Source of the DNA: Bradyrhizobiaceae bacterium
GTDB lineage: Bacteria > Pseudomonadota > Alphaproteobacteria > Rhizobiales > Xanthobacteraceae
Assembly (NCBI GenBank): GCA_003963145.1
Contig: RXJJ01000006.1
Coordinates: forward strand, 64,621-128,620
Direction: 5' to 3'
Length of the DNA stretch: 64,000 bases
The translations under genes were made by a program, and so were the position numbers. Positions 8,276 through 15,316 of the stretch are shown here, piece by piece. Each line of letters starts with the position of its first letter. The stretch's first letter is position 1. The notes under the pieces were generated by a model, which saw nothing but the letters and a program-made list of their open reading frames with translations, was not told the DNA's origin and ran no database searches.

Positions 8276-9339
8276 CGCCGCGGCCGATAGGCGCGGCCCG
8301 CCACGCGGGAATGTCGGGCAAGTCCATGCTCGGTCTTTTCCCAGCGATAGGGGTCGGTTACGAGCTGATAGAGCGCGCGCCACGCCGCGATCGAAAGACA
8401 GATCCAGTATAGCGGGGTGAGAGCAAGAACCCACATTTCGCGCAGAAGTCCGCGCCGCGCGAGGCCCATCAGGCCGATCACGACCGTCGAAAGATAGCCA
8501 GCTGCGATAGCCGCGACATGCAGTTCGGCGAAGTTGCTGGCAAGAAACGATGACGCGTCGCTGTCGAAAGCCTGCATGAGCATGGGTGCAAGGATTTCCG
8601 CAAGCATGATCGGATGCGCCAGCGCCGTCAGCACGTTCCCGCCGACGATAATATTGAGAGTGAAAAATCCGCGCGCGTCCGCGTCTTTCCACAGTCTCGT
8701 CGGAGAGCGCATATGGACGATCCAGGTTTGCATCCAGCCCTTCATCCAGCGCGAGCGCTGGCGGAGCCATGCACCGAACGTGACCGGCGCTTCTTCGTAG
8801 GTCGTCGAGGCGAACATGACCGAGCGGTAGCCGAAGCGCGCCAGGCGAAAGCCGAGGTCGGCATCTTCCGTGACATTATATGCATCCCAGCCGCCAACCT
8901 CGCGCAAGATCTCGGTCCGGAAATGGTTGGACGATCCGCCGAGCGGCAACGGCATGTCGAAGCTCGAGAATCCCTGCAGGAACACATCGAACTGTCCGGC
9001 ATATTCGGCGGTGAACATGCGCGGCAGCCAGCCGTCGGACGTGTTGTCAATGCAAAGGCTGGCCTGCGCGCAGGCGACGCGGTCGTCGCGAAACATGCCC
9101 AGCGCCTTGCGAAGCTGATCGGGGTCAGGCCGGTCCTCGGCATCGAACACGGCCAGGAAGGTGCCGCGCGCCGCCGTCAGGGCATAGTTGAGCGCCTTCG
9201 GCTTGGTGCGTGGTCCGTAAGCCGGTGCGGTGACGATCTGCATGTGCGGCAGAGGACCATGCCTTTCAATGGCGGCTCGTGTCGCATGGTCGTCCGGCTC
9301 GATCACGAGCTTGATGTCGAGCTTCTCGCGCGGATAGTC
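8272..9339 (-). pseudogene. Glycosyltransferase family 2, 3' fragment split off by IS insertion
   Basis: This fragment encodes the catalytic C-terminal part of a membrane GT2 enzyme of the cellulose-synthase/hyaluronan-synthase type: KPKALNYAL, FDAEDRPDPDQL (metal-binding DxD-like motif), TEDADLGFRLA and QRSRWMKGWMQ, followed by four or more membrane segments. Its 5' part lies at 13204-14130 on the far side of the IS1595-family element. Without the element and one copy of the 8-bp duplication the frame reads ETLDYPREKLDIKLVIEPD with no break. The remnant has a possible internal ATG at 9306 but lacks the N-terminal Rossmann half and is unlikely to be functional. Confidence 0.9.
9332..9339. repeat. 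Target-site duplication, left copy
   Basis: GGATAGTC occurs immediately outside both ends of the element (here and at 13204-13211). Eight bases is the duplication length reported for the IS1595 family. Confidence 0.9.
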
Positions 9340-9363
9340 CGGTATTATGGCGCAAACGCCACA
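9340..9363 (+). repeat. Left terminal inverted repeat of the IS1595-family element
   Basis: Begins CGGTATTATGGCGC and is identical over 24 bases to the reverse complement of 13180-13203. It contains its own short inverted repeat, TGGCG..CGCCA. Confidence 0.93.
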
Positions 9364-9395
9364 GGACTAACCGCCTGATCGTTCGCACCTAATAC

Positions 9396-9419
9396 CGCTC
9401 ATTCAAAAAGGAATGAGCG
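9396..9419. other. Hairpin near the left element end
   Basis: CGCTCATTC and GAATGAGCG form a perfect 9-bp stem with a six-base A-rich loop. It lies 60 bases downstream of the minus-strand membrane-protein gene. No T run follows on the minus strand, so it is not a canonical terminator; it may limit read-through or stabilise the 3' end. Confidence 0.5.
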
Positions 9420-9479
9420 ATGGGATCATCGATGCTTCTCGCAGTGGCGTTATTTGTAGCGCCGCTTTTCGGCCATACC

Positions 9480-10391
9480 CTAAGTCACTCGACGAACGCC
9501 GGGGAACTCAACCAACGCGACAGTCATCGAATCAGCAATGTCGGCAGCTTTGAAAGCAATTGTAGTTTTTCCGATAGGCTGAACCATGTAAATGGTTCCT
9601 ATGTCGGCTATCTTTTGCTCGCCGACTGCAAACTCATATCTGGCATGGAATGCAAGCCAAAGGGTGAAACCAATGTCTTGCGGCAAATCCGATATTTTTG
9701 GACCAGTAGGCCCAAATCTGATCGCAAGTTTTTCACTAGGAAGAACGGTTGCAAGAGCGAAGCTTGTGGGCTCTGCCATGTGTTCGAAGAAATATGCGAT
9801 TCCTTGATTGATTGCAGGTTCGTTCTTCCCAGGGACATAGAATTTAGCAAAGTAGGAAATATTGCGAGCTGGCGTCTTCCCAATATTGGTCAAGCTTCCA
9901 TCGATTTTAATATGGAGATGACCGCCATTCTTGGTCATCTCCACAGTTGGCGGAATTTTCCAAAGCAACCACGGCCTTTGGTCAGCGACGAAAATATCAC
10001 GGGTCAAAGTATTGGCATCTCTGGCGGCCACTATCGAGGCTTGCATATCGCGGGATTGAGCAGCAGCAGCGCGCCTAGCGTGCCGCGCCTGTTTCTCGCC
10101 AGCAAGCCAGAGCAAAACGGTAGAGACCGTCAATCCGCCGGTGAAAATGACGAGCCAAAGCGTGAAGAAAGCGACAGGATCGCTCGTAGTGCGCTCCCAA
10201 AGGGTTTTGCATTCCTCAGCCTTGTAGTGTTCTTTTTCAGCGGCTTGGTAACATTTCTGCTTCTCGGCATCAGTAGGAGCATAGGCAGCCTGCCAACCCA
10301 AAACTCCAACCCAAAAAACGGTAGCGACGAGAAATCCTAATACAGTCTCAGTACGCAACCTTCCCCAACATCGGACCAAAAATCGTTTCAT
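9480..10391 (-). CDS. Two-transmembrane passenger protein of unknown function
   Basis: The product of about 303 residues has two hydrophobic segments (TVLGFLVATVFWVGVLGWQAAY near residue 20; PVAFFTLWLVIFTGGLTVSTVLLWLAG near residue 80) separated by a Cys-containing loop, then an alpha-helical stretch rich in Ala/Arg/Gln, then a beta-rich C-terminal domain (ADQRPWLLWKIPP; LTNIGKTPARNI). Similar two-segment proteins are scattered through rhizobial genomes, often on mobile DNA; no function is established to my knowledge. It begins about a dozen bases after the DUF6471 gene, so the two are probably co-transcribed. ATG at 10391 is preferred over the preceding TTG. Confidence 0.7.
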   Translation of the reverse strand: MKRFLVRCWGRLRTETVLGFLVATVFWVGVLGWQAAYAPTDAEKQKCYQAAEKEHYKAEECKTLWERTTSDPVAFFTLWLVIFTGGLTVSTVLLWLAGEKQARHARRAAAAQSRDMQASIVAARDANTLTRDIFVADQRPWLLWKIPPTVEMTKNGGHLHIKIDGSLTNIGKTPARNISYFAKFYVPGKNEPAINQGIAYFFEHMAEPTSFALATVLPSEKLAIRFGPTGPKISDLPQDIGFTLWLAFHARYEFAVGEQKIADIGTIYMVQPIGKTTIAFKAADIADSMTVALVEFPGVRRVT

Positions 10392-10404
10392 CAAAGGATC
10401 GCCA

Positions 10405-10644
10405 TTAAATCTCCTCCAAAGCTACTCCGTCCAATTCCAGAGCCGCAAGGCAGGCTAAAAAAAATGTCGCCGGGAATGATCCGCGTTTTAGCTTGTTCGT
10501 AATGCTGGCTTCCGTCTCGCTCTTGAAGCCATGCTTTTTAAGTCGCTTTGCAAGCTCAACATAAGTTACTTCGGACTCACGTAATTTGTGTTTTAGGAAT
10601 GCGGCAGCCCGCTCTGCCCATTCCTCCTCCGAGGTAATGTTCAT
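10405..10644 (-). CDS. DUF6471-like small helical protein
   Basis: The 79-residue product (ERAAAFLKHKLRESEVTYVELAKRLKKHG, then ITNKLKRGSFPATFFLACLAALELDG) matches my recollection of the DUF6471 family, small helix-turn-helix-like proteins. The segment TYVELAKRLKKHG plus ITNKLKRG looks like an XRE-type DNA-binding fold, so autoregulation through the palindromic region upstream is plausible. Start ATG has a GGAGAA ribosome site. It heads a two-gene unit with the membrane protein downstream and is divergent from the transposase. Confidence 0.72.
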   Translation of the reverse strand: MNITSEEEWAERAAAFLKHKLRESEVTYVELAKRLKKHGFKSETEASITNKLKRGSFPATFFLACLAALELDGVALEEI

Positions 10645-10667
10645 AGGTTCTCCTATCAGATTTGAGG

Positions 10668-10724
10668 GCTATCATATCTGATATTTTATGCTTGCCAAGT
10701 CCAATAACTATTGTATATGATAGC
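10668..10724. promoter_or_regulatory. Divergent control region with 10-bp inverted repeat
   Basis: GCTATCATAT (10668-10677) and ATATGATAGC (10715-10724) are perfect inverted repeats in the AT-rich gap between the DUF6471 gene and the transposase. A second, overlapping pair ATCAGAT/ATCTGAT is at 10655-10661 and 10676-10682. The arrangement suits operators controlling two divergent promoters, with the DUF6471 protein as the obvious candidate ligand. This is inference. Confidence 0.5.
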
Positions 10725-10747
10725 TTTCATAAACGATAGGTGTCCAA

Positions 10748-11743
10748 ATGGCCCAACATTTCCTTCTGTCAAAGTCCGCAAAAACGCTCTCTCTTGCGAG
10801 CGTATTCACAATGAAGGACGCGGACGCGGAAATGACCTTCCGCAAGATTCGCTGGCACGAGACAGATGGCGCGCCGGTTTGTCCGCATTGCGGTAGCTTG
10901 GACGCCTATGATTGCCGCCGCCTCAAAGGCGCGCCCCGCTTCCGCTGTAAGGGTTGCGGCAAGGATTTCAGCATCACCAGCGGGACGCTGTTCGCCAGCC
11001 ATAAGCTGCCGCTCCGATGCTATCTCGCCGCCATTGCGATCTTCTGCAACGAGGTGAAGGGCAAGTCCGCATTAGCCCTCTCACGCGATCTGAGTGTGTC
11101 CTATAAATGCGCCTTTGTGCTCCTCCACAAACTCCGCGAGGCGATGGCCGAAGATTTGAAGGGCCGCGTCATCGGCGGTGAAGGCAAGGTGGCTGAGGTC
11201 GATGGCGGTTATTTTGGCGGTTATGTCAAACCGGCGAACAACAAAGAAAACCGCCGTGACCGCCGTTTGCTTCGCAACCAGAACGGCAAGCGCAAGGTTG
11301 TCGTGATCGTTCGGGAGCGTGGCGGCAATTCCGTGCCAGCCGTTTTCCACTCCGAGACACAAGCCGCTTCATTTATCCGTTCGCGCATTGCTAAGGGAAC
11401 GACAGTCCACGCCGATGAAGCGGGTTCATGGGACAAATTGCACGAGCGTTTCGAAGTGAAGCGGATCAACCATCAAGAGGCTTACAGCCTTGATGGCGCA
11501 TGCACCAATTGGGCTGAGGAGTATTTCAGTCGTCTGCGGCGCGCTGAGATTGGCATTCATCACCACATCGCTGGCGATTACCTGCTCCGCTACGCGCAGG
11601 AGTCTTCATGGCGTGAAGACAGTCGCCGCATTTCGAATGGCGATCAGGTGAACCGGATTGCATCACTAGCGATGAAGCGCGGTAAGTCCGTGGATTTCAC
11701 GGGGTATTGGCAGCGGGCGCTGCGGACTGAAGCTGCTCATTAA
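10748..11743 (+). CDS. IS1595-family (ISXO2-type) transposase
   Basis: The 331-residue product has an N-terminal zinc ribbon (CPHCGSLDAY and FRCKGCGKDFSITSGT), then a helical region (KSALALSRDLSVSYKCAFVLLHKLREAM) and the ISXO2 DDE/DDN-type catalytic domain: first Asp in EVDGGYFGG, second in VHADEAGSWDKL, and the third block TNWAEEYFSRLRRAE, with Asn in the usual third position. Length is normal for the family and no frameshift is seen. It should cut and paste, or copy, the 3.86-kb element bounded by the 24-bp repeats. Its last 47 bases overlap the 3' end of the convergent fic gene. Confidence 0.93.
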   Translation: MAQHFLLSKSAKTLSLASVFTMKDADAEMTFRKIRWHETDGAPVCPHCGSLDAYDCRRLKGAPRFRCKGCGKDFSITSGTLFASHKLPLRCYLAAIAIFCNEVKGKSALALSRDLSVSYKCAFVLLHKLREAMAEDLKGRVIGGEGKVAEVDGGYFGGYVKPANNKENRRDRRLLRNQNGKRKVVVIVRERGGNSVPAVFHSETQAASFIRSRIAKGTTVHADEAGSWDKLHERFEVKRINHQEAYSLDGACTNWAEEYFSRLRRAEIGIHHHIAGDYLLRYAQESSWREDSRRISNGDQVNRIASLAMKRGKSVDFTGYWQRALRTEAAH

Positions 11744-12320
11744 GCAGTCGCGAGACAAACGCGTGCAATTGAGACATGTCAAATGTGCCAGTAGCAAGTG
11801 AAGCATCGGCCGCAACCAGTGCTTTGGTATACTCATCATGATTTTCATTGATGAGTTCAGGGAGAATTTTTTCTCCCTTAAGCCATCCACCAGAAGTAAC
11901 ACATAATATGAAATAACATGCGGCCCGAGCGGTGCGACCGTTTCCGTTTATAAACGGATGAATGTGGTTCAATCGCCACAACACGTAAGTTGCAAGAACC
12001 ACTGGGTCAGTTGTTCCCCAATTGCGATTCACTTCATTTACAAAATCATCCATCAGCGCCGGAACGCGGTAATGCTCCGGTGGACGATGGATACCGACCG
12101 TGACGGCACAAGGCCTATATTCACCAGCATTAACGTGTAGGCATGTAATGGCCTGAAAATTTAAGGCCTTGATTATGTGCTGGGAAAGAAATGGCTTCTT
12201 TGCCTCGACACATGCGAGGACAATCGAATTCAAGAAATTATATTGACGCGCGCCGTTTGAAATTTCTAACGCTTGATAAATTGCATTCCGCTCGTCGCCG
12301 AAAAGCTCAAATAGGATCAA
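11697..12320 (-). CDS. Fic family protein (passenger gene)
   Basis: Fic proteins usually transfer AMP from ATP to target proteins and many act as toxins. The active-site loop is HPFINGNGRTAR at about residues 120-131: catalytic His, anion-binding GNGR and second Arg are present, but the position normally held by the Mg-binding Asp/Glu is Asn. The 207-residue length fits a stand-alone Fic domain; no inhibitory helix motif of the (S/T)xxxE(G/N) type is evident in the protein itself. The TTG start at 12320 has a GAGG site and lies 15 bases after the stop of a small gene that may encode its antitoxin. The 3' end overlaps the transposase gene. Confidence 0.85.
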   Translation of the reverse strand: MILFELFGDERNAIYQALEISNGARQYNFLNSIVLACVEAKKPFLSQHIIKALNFQAITCLHVNAGEYRPCAVTVGIHRPPEHYRVPALMDDFVNEVNRNWGTTDPVVLATYVLWRLNHIHPFINGNGRTARAACYFILCVTSGGWLKGEKILPELINENHDEYTKALVAADASLATGTFDMSQLHAFVSRLLNEQLQSAAPAANTP

Positions 12321-12335
12321 GAATTTCCTCGTTAA

Positions 12336-12527
12336 TTATGCGCGCTTCTTCCCTTCTTGCTTCGCAAGCATTTCTTCGACCTGCGCGCGAGTTGCCGTGC
12401 TGTTCTTTCCAAGCGAGCCCATTACGAACGAGATGCGCTGCTTTTCAAGTTCTTCAGCCGTAGGGATGCGAGTCGCGGATTTACGCAGCGCATCCAATAA
12501 TGATTGATTGGTCTTCAATTCGGTCAT
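12336..12527 (-). CDS. Small protein, possible antitoxin of the Fic protein
   Basis: The 63-residue product (MTELKTNQSLLDALRKSATRIPTAEELEKQ, then RISFVMGSLGK and ATRAQVEEMLA) lies directly upstream of fic in an antitoxin-then-toxin order. The ELEKQRISFVMGS...TRAQVEEML pattern resembles small genes paired with Fic/Doc proteins in other proteobacteria as I recall them, but a clear inhibitory motif cannot be confirmed by eye. The start at MTELKTN is preferred; the frame extends upstream to a TTG at 12590 with a hydrophobic, unlikely N-terminus. Antitoxin function is inference from order and size. Confidence 0.6.
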   Translation of the reverse strand: MTELKTNQSLLDALRKSATRIPTAEELEKQRISFVMGSLGKNSTATRAQVEEMLAKQEGKKRA

Positions 12528-12563
12528 TTTAAAATTGCCCAGTACGGATAGGCTGATCGCCAG

Positions 12564-12616
12564 TATACAACCATCGATGAGTCCCATCAAGACTCGCCTA
12601 ACGTGTAAGTTGTATA
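12564..12616. promoter_or_regulatory. Inverted repeat upstream of the small gene-fic pair
   Basis: TATACAAC (12564-12571) and GTTGTATA (12609-12616) are perfect inverted repeats flanking the likely promoter of the minus-strand pair; one arm overlaps a TATACT-like -10 sequence. Autoregulation of a toxin-antitoxin operon would explain it. A further pair, CGTGTA/TACACG, is just beyond. Confidence 0.42.
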
Positions 12617-12644
12617 GTACCGCACGCTACACGCGAGATCAATT

Positions 12645-12669
12645 AAAAGACTCGCAATGCGAGTCTTTT
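12645..12669. terminator. Bidirectional intrinsic terminator inside the element
   Basis: AAAAGACTCGC and GCGAGTCTTTT form an 11-bp stem around a three-base AAT loop. It follows the minus-strand coiled-coil gene and separates it from the small gene-fic operon. Confidence 0.8.
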
Positions 12670-12698
12670 GCTTCGAGTGCTCTGTACGGCTACTTACG

Positions 12699-13145
12699 TC
12701 AGCATAACGCCGGTTCATTATGGCCCGGCAGCACCCAAATTCGAACGCCTTTGACTTTGCCGCCATCTTTCAGGCAGCCACGCTGGCATTGCATCCGAAG
12801 GGCATGAACCAGCGTAAGGGTTACGGACTTAGCCAATACCTTGTCACCGGTGTCGAGCCCCTTCGCTGTCATGACGTGCAGCGCCAGTTCTCTGGTGTTC
12901 TTAGGGCCGCTGGTGAGAGCTTCCTTGCAGAGCTTCATCGGCTCACCGCGCTTGAATAGGCGATGCACGTCCACGTAGGACGCCATTGTGTCGGTTTCGC
13001 CGCTGGCCTCAAAAATCGTGATGCAAGCGTTGACGTGCGCTAGATCAGCTCGGGCCTGAGCTAGCTTACGCTCATACTTGGCGATTGAGGACGCGATTTC
13101 ATCGCGCTTCGCGGTTAGGGTCGTAACGGTTCTGATCTCTGTCAT
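12699..13145 (-). CDS. Coiled-coil passenger protein with possible winged-helix C-terminus
   Basis: The 148-residue product begins with a predicted coiled coil (TLTAKRDEIASSIAKYERKLAQARADLAHVNACI), then a segment GEPMKLCKEALTSGPKNTRELALHVMTAKGLD and VTLTLVHALRMQCQRGCLKDGGKVKGVRIWVL that has the spacing of a winged helix-turn-helix (three helices and a hairpin). Proteins of this general type occur near rhizobial insertion elements. DNA binding is a guess; it could assist transposition or regulate passenger genes. It starts 35 bases inside the right inverted repeat. Confidence 0.65.
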   Translation of the reverse strand: MTEIRTVTTLTAKRDEIASSIAKYERKLAQARADLAHVNACITIFEASGETDTMASYVDVHRLFKRGEPMKLCKEALTSGPKNTRELALHVMTAKGLDTGDKVLAKSVTLTLVHALRMQCQRGCLKDGGKVKGVRIWVLPGHNEPALC

Positions 13146-13179
13146 TCGACAGATTTAAGCGACGACCGTCCAAATCGCT

Positions 13180-13203
13180 TGTGGCGTTTGCGCCATAATA
13201 CCG
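13180..13203 (-). repeat. Right terminal inverted repeat of the IS1595-family element
   Basis: Reverse complement of 9340-9363, identical over 24 bases. It ends at the G of 13203, directly before the second GGATAGTC. Confidence 0.93.
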
Positions 13204-13211
13204 GGATAGTC
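13204..13211. repeat. Target-site duplication, right copy
   Basis: GGATAGTC, identical to 9332-9339. Confidence 0.9.
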
Positions 13212-14130
13212 CAGCGTCTCAAGCGACCGGATCAGGGGCGCCACTGAAGTGGCTTCACGATAGAGCGCCACGACGATGCTGTAGATCGGCAATTGATCGT
13301 CGGGGAGTCTGGCGAGACGCCTGATGCGTGGACGCGGCGCGAAACTTCCGGCCAGCCGCAGACATGTAAACAACAGAAACCAGATGGCGAGGAAGGCACC
13401 GCAAATCTGGATCAGTGTCAGAGGCGCGATGACAAAAGCGCACGCAAGGGCCATTGCCTGCCACGCCAAACGCCAGTGGTTCCGGCTCGGCCGGGGCAAC
13501 GGCGCGGCCGATAGATGCGGAAGACGATTTTTAAGACCGTCCGCGGCGGGCACGGCCAGTGCGTGTCCGGCATGACGGATCAGAAATCCATCCAATTCGG
13601 CACGCGTGGCAAGGCGAATGCGAGGGGAAATGTTGCTGTATTTTCGCGTCAGTTCGCTGATGCGCCGCGCCGCGTAACCTTCCAGCGACTGGACATAGAC
13701 CAGCCGGCCATCCCTGTGCAGCGGCAGCATATTGTGGCGCGGGGCGTATGTGATCTGCACATCGCTGAGCGGGCAGTCGTGTCGCCGGACTGCACCTTTC
13801 ACGTCCAACTCCGGCATGGGCCGCAAAATAATCGAGATAGGTTTCCTCCCCGATCATACCCCAGCGGATGAGAACCCGATCCGCGCCGATGCCAATGTCC
13901 CGGCTTCGTCTGGCCGCCGCATCCAGAATTTTGTCAGTCAGAATGCCGCGCAGGCAGTCGAGCTCGTGGGGAAAGTGATCATGGAGGCGTAAGGAGCGGG
14001 TGTCAGGACGGACTGGCGTCCGCAGCAAGGTGCCAATGAAGCCGGGCAGGCGGCGCCGGAATGTCCCGCCGTCCCGAAGGCGGGTTACAAGGCTCGTTGT
14101 TTGCGTCGCGAGGCCATCGGACCAGGCCAT
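13204..14130 (-). pseudogene. Glycosyltransferase family 2, 5' fragment, also frameshifted
   Basis: This is the N-terminal part of the gene whose 3' part is at 8272-9339. It encodes a GspE-N-like leader (FPHELDCLRGIL, IGADRVLIRWGMIGEETYLDY), two membrane segments near AWQAMALACAFVIAPLTL, and the first strand of the GT2 domain (IYSIVVALYREATSVAPLI), ending at LDYPG where the element begins. The leader and the rest are in different frames: the change falls near 13810-13830, around FAAHAG / ELDVKG, so a one-base indel predates or accompanies the IS insertion, unless it is a sequence error. The start at MAWSDGLATQ is uncertain; in-frame ATGs up to 14229 would overlap the divergent neighbour. Confidence 0.85.
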
Positions 14131-14223
14131 GCGGCGGACACCCCCATCCCCGAACGCCACGATTACACCACTCGCCTCCGCCAGTGGATGGTCTATAAGA
14201 CCCCCTCGCGGAACCATTCGAAC

Positions 14224-15258
14224 ATGCAACCACAGCCTGCGCCATTCAGCAATCTTGGACGCCCCGGATTCGTCCGTGTGTTTTTCTGGCGGGCATGTTT
14301 TGCCGCCATGTTCGCGCTGGCCGGCGCTCCGCAGCTGTATGCCCAGACGGCCAATCAGACGTCGCCGCCGGATTCGGTCAAGCCAGCCGCGCCGCTTGCT
14401 CCTTCGTTGCCAGGGGCCACGTTGCCCGGGACCTCCCGTCCAGGACCTTCGGTGTCAGGAGCGCCTGCCCCGGGGGCTATGCCGCAAGCCGCGCCTCAGG
14501 CCGTGCCGGGTTTCTGGGACCCGCGTCGCCGGCCCGAACGGCCGGACCTGACCCGCATCACCTTGATCCGCTTTCTGACCGAAACCGACTATCCGCCGTT
14601 CAATTTCACGGGTCCCGACGGCAATCCCGCCGGGTTCAATGTCGATCTTGCACGGGCGATTTGCGAGGAAATCAAGGTGCCATGCACCATCCAGATGCGC
14701 CGGTTCGAGACGCTGGTGGATGCGATCAACGCCAACCGGGGCGATGCCGTGATCGCATCCATGGCGGTGACCCCGCAGATCCGGGCAAAACTCGATTTCA
14801 CGGATCCCTATTATCGCGCTCCCGCCCGTTTCGTTTCGCGCAAGGACGGGGTCATGGCCGAAGTGCGGCCCGAATTTCTGTCCGGCAAGAAGATCGGTGT
14901 GATTGCCGGCTCCGCTCATGAGGCCTATCTGAAATCCCTGTTCACCGAGGCCGTGGTGACGGGGTTCCCATCCGATGATGCCCTGCGTCAGGCACTACGG
15001 CGCGGTGACGTCGATCTGATATTCGGCGATGCCATTTCTCTGGCGTTCTGGATCAATGGCACAGACTCAGCGGATTGCTGTGCATTCAGCGGCGGTCCCT
15101 TCGTCGAAAGCCGTTATTTCGGGGAAGGCATCGGCATCGGCGTTCGCCGTGGAAACGATCTGCTGCGCCAGGCTCTGAACTGGGCGATGTTTCGCCTATG
15201 GGAAAAAGGCAAGTTCACGGACCTGTGGCTGCGCTATTTTTCCGTCAGCCCGTTTTGA
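14224..15258 (+). CDS. ABC-type amino-acid/polar solute-binding protein
   Basis: The 344-residue product has a signal peptide (FFWRACFAAMFALAGAPQLYAQ) and a Pro/Ala-rich linker of about 70 residues, then a family-3 periplasmic binding domain: FLTETDYPPFNFTGPDG, GFNVDLARAICEE, DAVIASMAVTPQ and LDFTDPYYRAPARFV. The second lobe has GKKIGVIAGSAHEAYL and VDLIFGDAISLAF. Such proteins bind amino acids or similar solutes for ABC importers, but no permease or ATPase gene is adjacent, so it may be an orphan or a sensor-type protein. The ATG at 14224 gives a sensible signal peptide; the frame is open up to 14101, overlapping the divergent glycosyltransferase remnant. Confidence 0.82.
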   Translation: MQPQPAPFSNLGRPGFVRVFFWRACFAAMFALAGAPQLYAQTANQTSPPDSVKPAAPLAPSLPGATLPGTSRPGPSVSGAPAPGAMPQAAPQAVPGFWDPRRRPERPDLTRITLIRFLTETDYPPFNFTGPDGNPAGFNVDLARAICEEIKVPCTIQMRRFETLVDAINANRGDAVIASMAVTPQIRAKLDFTDPYYRAPARFVSRKDGVMAEVRPEFLSGKKIGVIAGSAHEAYLKSLFTEAVVTGFPSDDALRQALRRGDVDLIFGDAISLAFWINGTDSADCCAFSGGPFVESRYFGEGIGIGVRRGNDLLRQALNWAMFRLWEKGKFTDLWLRYFSVSPF

Positions 15259-15316
15259 TCGCATGCCGCCAATGCGGCGGCCCCGCCAAGAACCTTGAAG
15301 AGAACCGTTAGATAAA

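Larger units (their letters stand above)
9340..13203. mobile_element. IS1595-family insertion element with passenger genes (3864 bp)
   Basis: The boundaries are set by perfect 24-bp terminal inverted repeats beginning CGGTATTATGGCGC and by the 8-bp direct repeat GGATAGTC on both flanks. The element interrupts a glycosyltransferase gene whose frame is restored when it is removed. It carries an ISXO2-type transposase plus five passenger genes: a two-membrane-segment protein, a DUF6471 protein, a Fic protein, a small gene upstream of fic, and a coiled-coil protein. Passenger genes are visibly more AT-rich than the host genes. Perfect repeats, an intact transposase and an exact duplication suggest recent insertion. 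IS1595-family elements with accessory genes are known; this gene set is not one I recognise. Confidence 0.93.

Noticed and set aside
9420..10340. 306-codon plus-strand open frame inside the element
   Set aside because: Antisense to the minus-strand two-membrane-segment gene. The minus frame has coherent hydrophobic segments, a beta-domain like other rhizobial proteins and an operon partner; the plus frame has an implausible composition.
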